Source: Porticoccus sp002341315 (GTDB lineage Bacteria; Pseudomonadota; Gammaproteobacteria; Pseudomonadales; Porticoccaceae). Taken from it: a stretch of DNA of 64,000 nucleotides. Numbering within the stretch: the stretch's first letter is position 1; each line of letters begins with the position of its first letter. The notes beneath the pieces were generated by a model. The model saw nothing but the letters and a program-made list of their open reading frames with translations, had not been told where the DNA came from and made no database searches. The position numbers and the translations under genes are program-made. Where the stretch lies: the NCBI RefSeq assembly GCF_047634355.1, contig NZ_JBLIAL010000005.1. One strand, given 5' to 3'. This document shows, piece after piece, positions 8,504-17,057 of the stretch.

Positions 8504-9496
8504 CTAGTCATAGGACAATTCGGTCGCCTTGCCGCGAAAAACACGGTAGACATAAATGGTGTAAAAAAGGATCGCGGGCAACGTGATAACAATGCCCACC
8601 AGAGTAAACAAAAGGGAACTGACAGAGGCCGAGGCCTCCCAAATCGTCATCTCACCAATGATGATATCGGGATAGATACTGTAGGCCAGTCCCAGTGATG
8701 CCATCAGGCAGATCAACACAATCGCAACGAAAATCACCCAGCTGTGACCTTCTCGGAGCCAGTTGTCTCGCCGCAGGAGCCATACGATGCCCGCGTAGAG
8801 CGCCAGGCAGGACACTGGAATCGGCAACAGTCCTATAAAATTCGGCAGCGTGAACCATTTGGCGGCGATAGTCCCGCTGGCAATCGGCGTGGCTATCGAC
8901 ACCGCCAGCAGACCCAGCCCGGTGGGCAACACCGACCAGCGTGCCCAACGCAACGCCTTGTCGAACAAGGCGCCTTCCGTTTTCATCAGCAACCAGGCCG
9001 ACCCAAGCAGCAGATAGAACGCCGGCAAAGTCAGCCCGATCAACAGGGCAAACAAATGGCTTGTCAGATCACCGCGCAGGCCAGTGACATAGGCGCCAAG
9101 CATCCAGCCCTGGGAAACCGCGGCAACCAATGAACCCAGGAAGAAGGCCCGGTTCCACAACTGCTTGCGATGGTCACCCGCCTTGACGCGCAGATCGAAA
9201 GCTACTCCGCGCAGGATTAAACCCATCAACATCAGAGTCACAGGGATGTAAAGCGCTGTCAGGATGGCACCGTGAGCCATGGGAAAAGCAATCAACAGCA
9301 CGCCCACACCGAGTACGATCCAGGTTTCATTGGCATCCCAAAACGGACCTATGGACGCGATCATGATGTCTTTTTCCCGCTCGTCGGCGGCCGGCAAAAG
9401 CAGGCCTACCCCCAAGTCGTAACCATCCAGCACGACATAGATCAACAACGCCAGACCCATGATGGCGACATAGACAATTGGTAACCAGAATTCCAT
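8504..9496 (-). CDS. cydB: Cytochrome bd (CIO-type) ubiquinol oxidase subunit II
   Basis: This 330-residue membrane protein begins MEFWLPIVYVAIMGLALLIYVVLDGYDLGVG, the standard subunit II start, followed by FWDANETWIVLGVGVLLIAFP. Eight or more hydrophobic helices are visible. The sequence style is that of the CioB branch. With CydA it forms the quinol oxidase that reduces oxygen to water. The start codon overlaps the last bases of cydA (9496), so expression is coupled. The following gene is persulfide dioxygenase, which places the oxidase in a sulfide-oxidation operon. Confidence 0.95.
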   Translation of the reverse strand: MEFWLPIVYVAIMGLALLIYVVLDGYDLGVGLLLPAADEREKDIMIASIGPFWDANETWIVLGVGVLLIAFPMAHGAILTALYIPVTLMLMGLILRGVAFDLRVKAGDHRKQLWNRAFFLGSLVAAVSQGWMLGAYVTGLRGDLTSHLFALLIGLTLPAFYLLLGSAWLLMKTEGALFDKALRWARWSVLPTGLGLLAVSIATPIASGTIAAKWFTLPNFIGLLPIPVSCLALYAGIVWLLRRDNWLREGHSWVIFVAIVLICLMASLGLAYSIYPDIIIGEMTIWEASASVSSLLFTLVGIVITLPAILFYTIYVYRVFRGKATELSYD

Positions 9497-10854
9497 CAGT
9501 GCGCTCCCTCCGTGCCTTGCTGCTGCGAAACGATTGGTTGTTTTTTTATCGCCATGGATGCCGCCGGTTTGCTAGCCAGATAACGTAAGGCACCGATATA
9601 GGCCATCAGGAGAAAGACATAGAGTGCGACATAGCCCAACAGAGTCCCCGTGAGCGTCGCGGAAGCGTGGTCAGCCACAACATCCGCGGTACGCAGCACG
9701 CCATCGACGATCCAAGGCTGACGGCCGATCTCGGTCACATACCAGCCGGCTACCACCGCAACCCAGCCGGAAAAAGTCATCCACGACAGTGCCCGCAACA
9801 AGGCCGGACCTGGCACCCGGTCGCGCCAGACATGCCAGGCAGCCCACCAGCTAACCAACAGCATTAAACTGCCAACCGCCAGCATGACCCGGAAGGACCA
9901 GAACACCCAACCCACAGGGGGATGGTCGGCGAATTCGCTCAAGCCTCTCACCTCACCGTCCAGTTCGTGGGTCAAAATCCAGCTGGCGGCATAGGGGATC
10001 TTCAGTGCAAATCGTGTTTCCCGGCTCTCTTCATCGGGCAAACCGAAGACCGTAAAAGACGCGCCCCTTTCCGTCTCCCAAATCGCCTCCATGGCCGCGA
10101 TTTTCGCCGGTTGATGCTCTAGCGTGTTCAGCCCGTGGAGATCCCCCACCAAAATCTGCACGGGCGCCAGCACCGCGGCGATGACAATACCGGTTTTCAT
10201 GACGTTCCAGGTTGCCGGCCCGTCGACCTTTTTTCTACGCCGCCAGGCACTGACCCCGGTGATCAAAAAGGCTGTGGTCAGAAACGACGCCAGCGTCATG
10301 TGAATAAACCGATAGGGAAACGACGGATTGAAAATAACTGCCCACCAGCTGTCCACCATTACCCGGCCGTTTTCCATGGAAAAACCAGATGGCGTTTGCA
10401 TCCAGGAATTGAGACTGAGGATCCAGAAGGCAGACAGGAGGGTGCCGAAAGCCACGAGAAAAGAGGCGACCAAGTGCATGCGGTTTGATACCCGATCCTT
10501 GCCAAATAACATGATCCCGAGGAAAGAGGCTTCGAGAAAGAACGCAGTCAGTACCTCATAGCCCAGCAGAGGACCGGCGACATTGCCGGCGCGTTCCATA
10601 AAGCCCGGCCAGTTAGTGCCGAACTGGAAACTCATGGTGATCCCGGAAACCACACCCATGGCAAACGTCAGGGCAAAAACCTTCACCCAGAAATAATAGG
10701 CATACTCCCAGGCTTGTTCGCCACTCAACGTAAAGCGGGCACGAAAGTAAAACAACACCCAGGCCAGGCCGATGGAAATACTGGGAAAAAGAATATGGAA
10801 AGTTATGTTGGCGGCGAACTGCATGCGCGCCAGAACAAAAGCATCAAATTCCAA
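9496..10854 (-). CDS. cydA: Cytochrome bd (CIO-type) ubiquinol oxidase subunit I
   Basis: This 452-residue subunit carries the haems b558, b595 and d. Visible are the haem-ligand region ITFHILFPSISIGLAWVLF near residue 19, the conserved GYEVLTAFFLEASFLGIMLFG, the periplasmic quinol region ILVGDLHGLNTLEHQPAKIAAMEA, and AGWYVTEIGRQPWIV. The length is short, as in cyanide-insensitive (short Q-loop) oxidases. bd oxidases resist sulfide and cyanide. The start is TTG: GGAGGAG stands 6 bases before it, and MEFDAFVLARMQF is the usual beginning. A canonical sigma-54 promoter lies 110 bases upstream. Confidence 0.95.
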   Translation of the reverse strand: MEFDAFVLARMQFAANITFHILFPSISIGLAWVLFYFRARFTLSGEQAWEYAYYFWVKVFALTFAMGVVSGITMSFQFGTNWPGFMERAGNVAGPLLGYEVLTAFFLEASFLGIMLFGKDRVSNRMHLVASFLVAFGTLLSAFWILSLNSWMQTPSGFSMENGRVMVDSWWAVIFNPSFPYRFIHMTLASFLTTAFLITGVSAWRRRKKVDGPATWNVMKTGIVIAAVLAPVQILVGDLHGLNTLEHQPAKIAAMEAIWETERGASFTVFGLPDEESRETRFALKIPYAASWILTHELDGEVRGLSEFADHPPVGWVFWSFRVMLAVGSLMLLVSWWAAWHVWRDRVPGPALLRALSWMTFSGWVAVVAGWYVTEIGRQPWIVDGVLRTADVVADHASATLTGTLLGYVALYVFLLMAYIGALRYLASKPAASMAIKKQPIVSQQQGTEGAH

Positions 10855-10880
10855 AAGGGACTCCTCCCAATTATGGTGAA

Positions 10881-10896
10881 TGGAGTTGCTACTCCA
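10881..10896. repeat. Small hairpin in the cydA leader
   Basis: TGGAGT/ACTCCA with a 4-base loop lies between the predicted transcription start and the cydA Shine-Dalgarno. It may be an RNA hairpin or a binding site; nothing more can be said. Confidence 0.4.
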
Positions 10897-10963
10897 CTGT
10901 GGGGTGGGGTGGACTGCATATCGCGTTCCACTATGCCAGCAACTCTGATCTTGAGATTATTTT

Positions 10964-10980
10964 TGCAATCCTTATGCCAA
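10964..10980 (-). promoter_or_regulatory. Sigma-54 (-24/-12) promoter of the cydAB-pdo-sqr operon
   Basis: Read on the minus strand the sequence is TTGGCATAAGGATTGCA. It has the invariant GG and GC with exactly ten bases between them, and TTGGCA and TTGCA as in the consensus TTGGCACG-N4-TTGCA. Transcription would start about 12 bases past the GC, near 10953, giving a leader of about 100 bases before the cydA TTG start. A sigma-54 activator is encoded divergently next door. Confidence 0.85.
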
Positions 10981-11124
10981 GTATTCACCAAACAACACTA
11001 TAGGCAGTAGCCAATTGTTTTACCTGAATTTTTTTAGAAATAAACTCAAGAGTGATAAAAGCAGTTGCCGCAGCCGACCCACCTTTGTCATTATTGGCAA
11101 ACACGTTTGCCGGATTTGACAGCC

Positions 11125-12432
11125 ATGCACTTGATCGCCAGCGACACCAATCAGGATGCCGCCCGCATACTCGACGGGTTTGAATGCCCGGCCATTCTGG
11201 TCACCAACGACTACCGGATCCTCGCCACCAACGAACGATATCTGGAGAGTTTCGGCGAGATCGAGCCCGGACGCCCCGCTCATTGTTTTGAGGTATCTCA
11301 TGGCTACGACCGCCCCTGCGATCAGGCCGGCGAGACTTGCCCCTTGGCCACCTGCACAGACTCCCGACAAAAAGAGCGGGTTTTGCATATCCACAATACA
11401 TCTCGGGGGAAGGAATATGTGGACGTGGAAATGCTACCCATCCTGGACGATGAGGGACGCCCCAAGTTTTTTGTAGAGTTATTAAAGCCGGTCAGCATCG
11501 CCAGCGCAGAATCCAGCACCAGGCAGATGGTGGGCCGCAGCCCCCCCTTCAACCGCATGGTAGATATGATCAACCTGGTTGCAGCCAGAGACACCGCCGT
11601 ATTGCTGCTGGGCGAATCCGGGACAGGCAAGGAAATGGCCGCCAGCGCCATCCATCAAGCCAGCCCCAGGCGCGATCGACCCCTAGTCACTGTAGAATGT
11701 GCCGGTCTTACGGAGACGCTGTTCGAAAGTGAACTGTTTGGTCACGTCAAGGGGGCGTTTACCGGCGCCATCTCCAGGAAAGCCGGATTGATAGAAGCCG
11801 CCGAGGACGGCACGCTGTTTCTCGACGAAATCGGCGACGTACCAATGGGCATGCAGGTCAAGCTTTTGCGCTTGCTGGAAACAGGAACCTATCGTGCAGT
11901 GGGCAACACGGAAATCAAGCGCGCCCGGTTTCGGCTGATCTGCGCCACCCACAAGAATCTGCCGGCACTGATTGAGCGCGGCGAGTTCCGCGAAGATCTC
12001 TATTACCGCATCAATGTCTTCCCCATTGAGCTACCACCACTGCGCAAGCGGTACGAAGACATCGCTTTGATCGCCAAATCCGTTCTCGAGAAAATCAGTG
12101 GCGGCGACAAGCTCCATATCAGCAATTCCGCCGTCAAGCTCCTGCAACAACAGCCCTTTCCGGGCAACGTCCGTGAGTTGCGCAACCTAATGGAGCGCGC
12201 GCTAATCTTCAAGCAATCCAATGTCATTGATGACTCGGTGATTATCAGGTGCTTGAACGACTTACCGCAAATTCCGCAACCTCGCATCGAGCAACAGGAC
12301 ATTGATCTCAAGACACTGGAATACAATTACCTGCTGACATTAATGTCAGCGCACCAGGGGGACAAGAGCAAGGTGGCAAAGATCGCCGGCATCAGTGTAC
12401 GTTCGCTGTATCGCAAACTCGCCGAGGGGTAA
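11125..12432 (+). CDS. fisR: FisR-like sigma-54-dependent activator of sulfide oxidation genes
   Basis: This 435-residue protein has an N-terminal PAS-like sensor domain (about 1-120), an AAA+ domain (Walker A GESGTGKE, sigma-54 contact loop GAFTGA, Walker B LFLDEIGD, arginine finger region FREDLYYRINVFPI) and a C-terminal Fis-type helix-turn-helix (KSKVAKIAGISVRSLYRKL). The sensor has Cys54, Cys65 and Cys72 in CFEVSHGYDRPCDQAGETCPL. The spacing of 11 and 7 is the same as the three cysteines by which FisR senses sulfane sulfur in Cupriavidus. The ATG at 11125 has no clear Shine-Dalgarno; an in-frame TTG at 11065 is an alternative. It stands divergent from a sigma-54 promoter driving sulfide genes. 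Confidence 0.88.
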   Translation: MHLIASDTNQDAARILDGFECPAILVTNDYRILATNERYLESFGEIEPGRPAHCFEVSHGYDRPCDQAGETCPLATCTDSRQKERVLHIHNTSRGKEYVDVEMLPILDDEGRPKFFVELLKPVSIASAESSTRQMVGRSPPFNRMVDMINLVAARDTAVLLLGESGTGKEMAASAIHQASPRRDRPLVTVECAGLTETLFESELFGHVKGAFTGAISRKAGLIEAAEDGTLFLDEIGDVPMGMQVKLLRLLETGTYRAVGNTEIKRARFRLICATHKNLPALIERGEFREDLYYRINVFPIELPPLRKRYEDIALIAKSVLEKISGGDKLHISNSAVKLLQQQPFPGNVRELRNLMERALIFKQSNVIDDSVIIRCLNDLPQIPQPRIEQQDIDLKTLEYNYLLTLMSAHQGDKSKVAKIAGISVRSLYRKLAEG

Positions 12433-12578
12433 CAGACTTCTACAAATAAGAACACCTCTCGCGAAGACGCGAAGGCCACTAAGTGGGCAGATGCATCATT
12501 TTCTCTAACCAACCTGCCCCCAATCAATATCCCAGTAATTGATGGGTTATCATGCATACAAATACTACACACCAAGCT

Positions 12579-12616
12579 AAAAAAGGCCTGCAAACACTGG
12601 GTTTGCAGGCCTTTTT
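12579..12616. terminator. Bidirectional terminator between fisR-like gene and groEL
   Basis: The 11-base arms GGCCTGCAAAC/GTTTGCAGGCC are flanked by an A-run on the left and T5 on the right. The hairpin serves groEL (minus) and could also stop readthrough from the plus-strand regulator. Confidence 0.92.
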
Positions 12617-12644
12617 GAGGTTTATTGAGAGTATGCTTGGACGT

Positions 12645-14297
12645 TTACATCATGCCGCCCATACCGCCCATACCGCCCATACCGCCCATATCGGGCATGC
12701 CACCACCAGCATTGTTCTCCTGGGGAGCCTCTGCCACCATGGCTTCGGTGGTCACCATCAGACCGGCAATCGAGCCTGCCGCCTGCAGCGCTGTACGGGT
12801 CACCTTGGCCGGGTCGAGAATACCCATGGCGATCATGTCACCGTATTCACCTGTGCCGGCATTGTAACCGTAGTTGCCTTCACCTTGCTTGACCTTCGCC
12901 ACCACCACAGAGGCTTCTTCACCGGCGTTGGTAACGATCTGGCGAAGTGGGCTTTCCATGGCACGACGGGCAAGACTGATTCCGGCATCCTGGTCGTGGT
13001 TTTCACCTTTCAGTGACTCAATTGCCTGAAGCGCACGAATCAGGGCAACACCACCGCCGGGCACAACACCTTCCTCTACTGCAGCGCGAGTGGCGTGCAG
13101 CGCATCTTCCACACGGGCTTTCTTCTCTTTCATTTCCGTTTCAGTAGCAGCACCGACCTTGATCACGGCAACACCGCCAGCCAGTTTGGCAACGCGTTCC
13201 TGCAGCTTTTCACGGTCGTAGTCCGAGGAAGTATCTTCGATCTGCGCACGGATCTGATTGACACGACCCTGAATGGCACCGTGGTCGCCGGAACCGTCAA
13301 CGATAGTAGTATTTTCCTTGGTCATGGCCACACGCTTTGCAGTACCCAGGTGATCCAGTGTCGCCGACTCCAGGTCCAGACCCACTTCTTCAGAGATCAC
13401 CGTACCACCGGTGAGAACAGCAATATCCTCCAGCATGGCTTTGCGGCGATCGCCGAATCCCGGCGCTTTACAAGTGGCGACCTTGACGATACCGCGCAGA
13501 TTGTTAACCACCAGCGTAGCCAGTGCTTCACCTTCCACATCTTCCGCGATAATAATCAATGGCTTACCGGCTTTGGCAACGTTTTCCAGCAGCGGCAACA
13601 ACTCGCGAATATTGGAAATTTTCTTATCAACCAACAAAATGAAAGCATCGTCGTGTTCAACACTCATGCTTTCCTGATTATTGATAAAGTAAGGCGACAG
13701 GTAACCGCGATCAAACTGCATACCTTCCACGATATCCAGCTCATTCTCCAGACCAGTACCTTCTTCTACCGTAATGACGCCTTCCTTGCCAACCTTGTCC
13801 ATCGCCTCGGCGATGACATCGCCGATGTGGGCATCACTGTTGGCAGAAATCGTACCGACCTGGGCAATTTCCTTGTTATTGGTGCAGGGCTTTGCCAGTT
13901 TCGCAATCTCTGCCACAGCGGCAATCACCGCTTTGTCGATACCGCGCTTCAGGTCCATCGGGTTCATACCCGCAGCAACGGACTTCAGGCCTTCATTAAC
14001 GATAGCCTGGGCCAGCACAGTGGCTGTGGTAGTACCATCACCTGCATCATCAGATGCTCTGGAGGCGACTTCCTTCACCATTTGCGCACCCATGTTCTGG
14101 AACTTGTCCTTCAGCTGGATTTCCTTGGCCACAGAAACACCATCTTTAGTGACGGTGGGCGCACCAAAAGATTTCTCCAGAACCACATTGCGGCCCTTTG
14201 GTCCCAGGGTAACCTTGACGGCGTCCGCCAGAATATTGATACCTGCTAGCATCGGGTGGCGTGCATCATCTCCAAACTTTACGTCTTTGACTGACAT
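12645..14297 (-). CDS. groEL: Chaperonin GroEL (60 kDa)
   Basis: This 550-residue protein folds client proteins in a double-ring chamber with GroES, driven by ATP. It begins MSVKDVKFGDDARHPMLAGINILADAVKVTLGPKGRN and contains the nucleotide motif DGTTTATVLAQ. It ends in the usual GGM-rich tail (MGGMGGMGGMGGMM). The length is standard. It follows groES after 53 bases in one transcription unit. Confidence 0.99.
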   Translation of the reverse strand: MSVKDVKFGDDARHPMLAGINILADAVKVTLGPKGRNVVLEKSFGAPTVTKDGVSVAKEIQLKDKFQNMGAQMVKEVASRASDDAGDGTTTATVLAQAIVNEGLKSVAAGMNPMDLKRGIDKAVIAAVAEIAKLAKPCTNNKEIAQVGTISANSDAHIGDVIAEAMDKVGKEGVITVEEGTGLENELDIVEGMQFDRGYLSPYFINNQESMSVEHDDAFILLVDKKISNIRELLPLLENVAKAGKPLIIIAEDVEGEALATLVVNNLRGIVKVATCKAPGFGDRRKAMLEDIAVLTGGTVISEEVGLDLESATLDHLGTAKRVAMTKENTTIVDGSGDHGAIQGRVNQIRAQIEDTSSDYDREKLQERVAKLAGGVAVIKVGAATETEMKEKKARVEDALHATRAAVEEGVVPGGGVALIRALQAIESLKGENHDQDAGISLARRAMESPLRQIVTNAGEEASVVVAKVKQGEGNYGYNAGTGEYGDMIAMGILDPAKVTRTALQAAGSIAGLMVTTEAMVAEAPQENNAGGGMPDMGGMGGMGGMGGMM

Positions 14298-14350
14298 AAT
14301 TAACCTTCCTTAAAAAATCGTGCTAATGAGATTTACTGAGCAACAAGGCA

Positions 14351-14644
14351 TCATCCAGTGATAACGGCCTTGATGTCGCTTTCGGACAGAATAACCAGTT
14401 CCTGACCATCAATTTCAATGGTGTCGCTGCCGGCATATTTACCGAATACCACCTGATCACCAACCTTGACGTCGACCGGGCGAACTTCACCGTTATCCAG
14501 TACTCGCCCACTACCTACGGCGACCACCTCGCCTTCATTGGGTTTTTCCTTGGCGGAGCCAGGTAACAGGATGCCACCGGCCGTTTTTTCTTCTTCTTCC
14601 TTGCGACGAATAACGACACGGTCGTGTAAGGGACGAATTTTCAT
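14351..14644 (-). CDS. groES: Co-chaperonin GroES (10 kDa)
   Basis: This is a 97-residue protein of normal length: MKIRPLHDRVVIRRKEEEEKTAGGILLPG, with the mobile loop EEKTAGGILLPG that docks on GroEL and the roof and base strands VVAVGSGRVLDNGEVRPVDVKVGDQVVF. The start at 14644 is chosen over an in-frame codon at 14659 because GGAGAG lies 8 bases upstream and MKIRPL is the conserved start. It is the first gene of the groESL operon. Confidence 0.98.
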   Translation of the reverse strand: MKIRPLHDRVVIRRKEEEEKTAGGILLPGSAKEKPNEGEVVAVGSGRVLDNGEVRPVDVKVGDQVVFGKYAGSDTIEIDGQELVILSESDIKAVITG

Positions 14645-14716
14645 TGTGTTTCTCTCCAACTTTTAACGTTCTACCCTATTAATAAGAACAGAGTCCGGAT
14701 GTAACCGAGCTGTGCA

Positions 14717-14746
14717 CTATGTGGAGGCACCTGAAGGTATTTCAAG
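14717..14746 (-). promoter_or_regulatory. Heat-shock (sigma-32 type) promoter of groESL
   Basis: On the minus strand CTTGAAA (14746-14740) is followed after 13 bases by CTCCACAT, close to the RpoH consensus CTTGAAA-N13-CCCCATnT. It lies about 70 bases before the groES start. I found no CIRCE element (TTAGCACTC-N9-GAGTGCTAA), so HrcA control is not indicated. Confidence 0.7.
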
Positions 14747-14778
14747 GGCCCTGAAAAAATATTTCGTGCGTTCAACCT

Positions 14779-15243
14779 TCATTTTTCATTATCCTGGTCC
14801 CGCCAGAATTCCCCCTCAAGGGTCTTGCCCTCGCCTTTTTGGCGAGCCTCACCGGCGGAGAAAGGATCACTGCCAGGCGCCTGATAGCGAGCTACCACCA
14901 GGTTTTTCACAAACCTGGAGACCAGCCATAACCGCACCGGAGGAATCAAACCGGCAAACCCCAGCACATCGGTCGCAAAACCCGGCGTCAGGAGCAATGC
15001 TCCACACACAGCCAGCACGATGGCTTCCGCCATCTCCATGGCCGGCAACTCTCCGATATCCATTTTCTGTCGCGCCCTGAACAGGGTTGCAAAACCCTGT
15101 GCCCGCAACAGAGCCACCCCCACAACAGCGGTGAGCAACACCAGTCCAATGGTTGGCAGCGCCCCAATCTGTCGCCCGACCGTGATCAGCAACCACATTT
15201 CGACCACCGGCATCACGATAAAAAGCAGCAACAGATATCTCAA
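14779..15243 (-). CDS. fxsA: FxsA family membrane protein
   Basis: This protein of about 154 residues has three to four hydrophobic helices (MRYLLLLFIVMPVVEMWLLI; LPTIGLVLLTAVVGVALLRAQG; EAIVLAVCGALLLTPGFATDVLGF) and a polar C-terminal tail. The LLTPGFATDVLG motif marks the FxsA family. E. coli FxsA, when overproduced, relieves F-plasmid exclusion of phage T7; its normal role is unclear. The start is uncertain. ATG at 15249 has AGGAGG directly touching it, while TTG at 15243 has AGGAGG at a proper 6-base distance and gives the family-like start MRYLLLLFIV, so I prefer TTG. Confidence 0.85.
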   Translation of the reverse strand: MRYLLLLFIVMPVVEMWLLITVGRQIGALPTIGLVLLTAVVGVALLRAQGFATLFRARQKMDIGELPAMEMAEAIVLAVCGALLLTPGFATDVLGFAGLIPPVRLWLVSRFVKNLVVARYQAPGSDPFSAGEARQKGEGKTLEGEFWRDQDNEK

Positions 15244-15343
15244 AGCCATCCTCCTGAACCCATAGCCAACGAAATGGGGGCTGTCACCACCAAATTCAAG
15301 GCAATCGCTGGACGAAAGAGAGAAAACATTTCTATCATTGGCC

Positions 15344-15652
15344 ATGACGTACGAAGATCAACTGCGCATCTACAGTGTGCTCAATGCCATTCCCCGAGGA
15401 TTGGTCACCAGCTACGGTTGTGTGGCCACACTCGCACAACTTCCCCGGGGGGCGCGACAGGTGGGCAGACTTCTCAGCCAGCTTCCCGCAGAGTCAACGC
15501 TGCCCTGGCACAGGGTGCTCAGGGCCGATGGCGCAATTGCCTTTCCGGAGAACAGCCCATCATACCGTCGTCAGATGCAACGACTTGAAAGCGAGGGTGT
15601 CACCGTCACTCAGGGCAGAGTGGATTTGTCCGGGTTTGGCTGGAAAGGCTGA
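15344..15652 (+). CDS. Alkyltransferase-like protein (ATL, MGMT C-terminal domain fold)
   Basis: This 102-residue protein matches the DNA-binding half of O6-methylguanine methyltransferases: an IPRGLVTSYGCVATLAQLPRGARQVGRLL helix-turn-helix region, and LPWHRVLRADGAIAF where the active enzyme has PCHRV. The acceptor Cys is Trp, so it cannot remove alkyl groups itself. ATL proteins bind alkylated DNA and hand it to nucleotide excision repair. The start is ATG 15344 (TTG at 15338 is possible). Its last 43 bases overlap the 3' end of ampG on the other strand. Confidence 0.88.
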   Translation: MTYEDQLRIYSVLNAIPRGLVTSYGCVATLAQLPRGARQVGRLLSQLPAESTLPWHRVLRADGAIAFPENSPSYRRQMQRLESEGVTVTQGRVDLSGFGWKG

Positions 15653-16989
15653 CCGGCAACTAGCGCGTGTCGCCACAAAAACCACGACAGCAATACGGCC
15701 GGCAAGCCCATCAGGGCCGCGTAGGTAAAAAACAGCTCATAACTACTGGCATCGACAATCACACCGGAAAACCCGCTGAAAAATTTTCCCGGCAACGTCA
15801 TTAACGAACTGAACAACGCATACTGGGTCGCCGTATAGGCCCGATTGGTCATACTGGACAAATAGGCGATAAATGCGGCATTGGCAAAACCGCCACTTAA
15901 ATTGTCGCCGCTGATGGCTACCGCCAGCCAGGTAAGATCAGCGCCCACCAGCGCGAGCTTCACAAACAGCAGATTGGTCAGTGCCACCATCACCGCACCG
16001 GCAAAAAGGGGCCGGAAAATACCGTAACGCACCACCAGCAGCCCCCCCAGAAAGGAGCCGACCAGGGTCATCACAAAGCCGTAGAGTTTGCCAATATTGG
16101 CGATATCGGTTTTGCTGAAACCGAGATCGAGATAAAACGGGTTGGCCATGATGCCCATAGTGATATCACTGAGCCGATAAAGGCCAATAAAAGACAGTAT
16201 CAGAATGGCCCAGGTCCCGTTGCGTCGGAAAAACTCCACAAACGGTGCCACCACCGCTCCCAGAAACCAACTTTCCAGCCTGAACCACCAACCGGGTCGA
16301 TCCGCATGCAGCCGATGCTTCAAACCGGATTCAAGCTGCCGCGTTTCAGCTGGAACGGCCCGCTGTGGTTCACTGACCAGCAACACGGTTACCACGCCGA
16401 CCAGCATCAGCAGCGCCATACACAGATACGCCGTACTCCAGCTCGACCAGTCGGCGAGATAAAAGGCACCGGCACCGGCAACCAGCATGGCGATCCGGTA
16501 ACCGAAAATGTACATGGCCGACATGGCACCCTGGTATTCATCAATGGCCGACTCGATCCGGAACGCATCAATGGCGACATCCTGGGTGGAGGCTGAAAAA
16601 GCCACCAGCAGCGAACAGATAGCGACACTGACCAGCGAGACGGTCGGATCGGTGAGCACCATCGCCACCAGCCCCAGCATCACACCCATCTGACCGAGCA
16701 ATATCCAGCTGCGCCGCTGACCCAGCAGCCGGGTCAACAGTGGTAGCCTGAGACGATCCACCACCGGCGCCCAAAGCACCTTGATAGAATAGGTGATGCC
16801 TACCCAACCAAAGAAACCGATCGTACTGCGGCTAATCCCCAGATCCCGGAGCCAGGCGGTCAGTGTCGAGAACACCAGCAACAGGGGTAAACCGGCAGCG
16901 AACCCGAGAAACAGCATGGCAATGACCTGTGGTCTGGAGTAGACCCGCACCGCTTCACCCCAGCTTGCCGTACCATCTTTCAATGCCAT
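15610..16989 (-). CDS. ampG: AmpG family muropeptide MFS permease
   Basis: This 459-residue major facilitator protein has about 12-14 hydrophobic segments. The opening (MLFLGFAAGLPLLLVFSTLTAWLRDLGIS), then FGWVGITYSIKVLWAPVVDRL and STQDVAIDAFRIE, is characteristic of AmpG, which imports GlcNAc-anhydromuramyl peptides into the cytoplasm for recycling. Length and start are normal. ampE and ampD, whose product cleaves the imported muropeptides, lie 2 kb away. The 3' end overlaps the ATL gene. Confidence 0.93.
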   Translation of the reverse strand: MALKDGTASWGEAVRVYSRPQVIAMLFLGFAAGLPLLLVFSTLTAWLRDLGISRSTIGFFGWVGITYSIKVLWAPVVDRLRLPLLTRLLGQRRSWILLGQMGVMLGLVAMVLTDPTVSLVSVAICSLLVAFSASTQDVAIDAFRIESAIDEYQGAMSAMYIFGYRIAMLVAGAGAFYLADWSSWSTAYLCMALLMLVGVVTVLLVSEPQRAVPAETRQLESGLKHRLHADRPGWWFRLESWFLGAVVAPFVEFFRRNGTWAILILSFIGLYRLSDITMGIMANPFYLDLGFSKTDIANIGKLYGFVMTLVGSFLGGLLVVRYGIFRPLFAGAVMVALTNLLFVKLALVGADLTWLAVAISGDNLSGGFANAAFIAYLSSMTNRAYTATQYALFSSLMTLPGKFFSGFSGVIVDASSYELFFTYAALMGLPAVLLSWFLWRHALVAGQPFQPNPDKSTLP

Positions 16990-17057
16990 AACGACGCCTC
17001 TCCAAACAGGGCAATACCCTAACAGATAAACCTGCAGATGCTATACACTACGCCGCC

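Noticed and set aside
12650..12710. Short tandem repeat resembling a microsatellite
   Set aside because: It encodes the normal Gly-Gly-Met tail of GroEL.
13095..14249. Long open frame (384 codons) on the plus strand opposite groEL
   Set aside because: It is an exact antisense shadow of groEL, with biased composition and no recognisable protein features.
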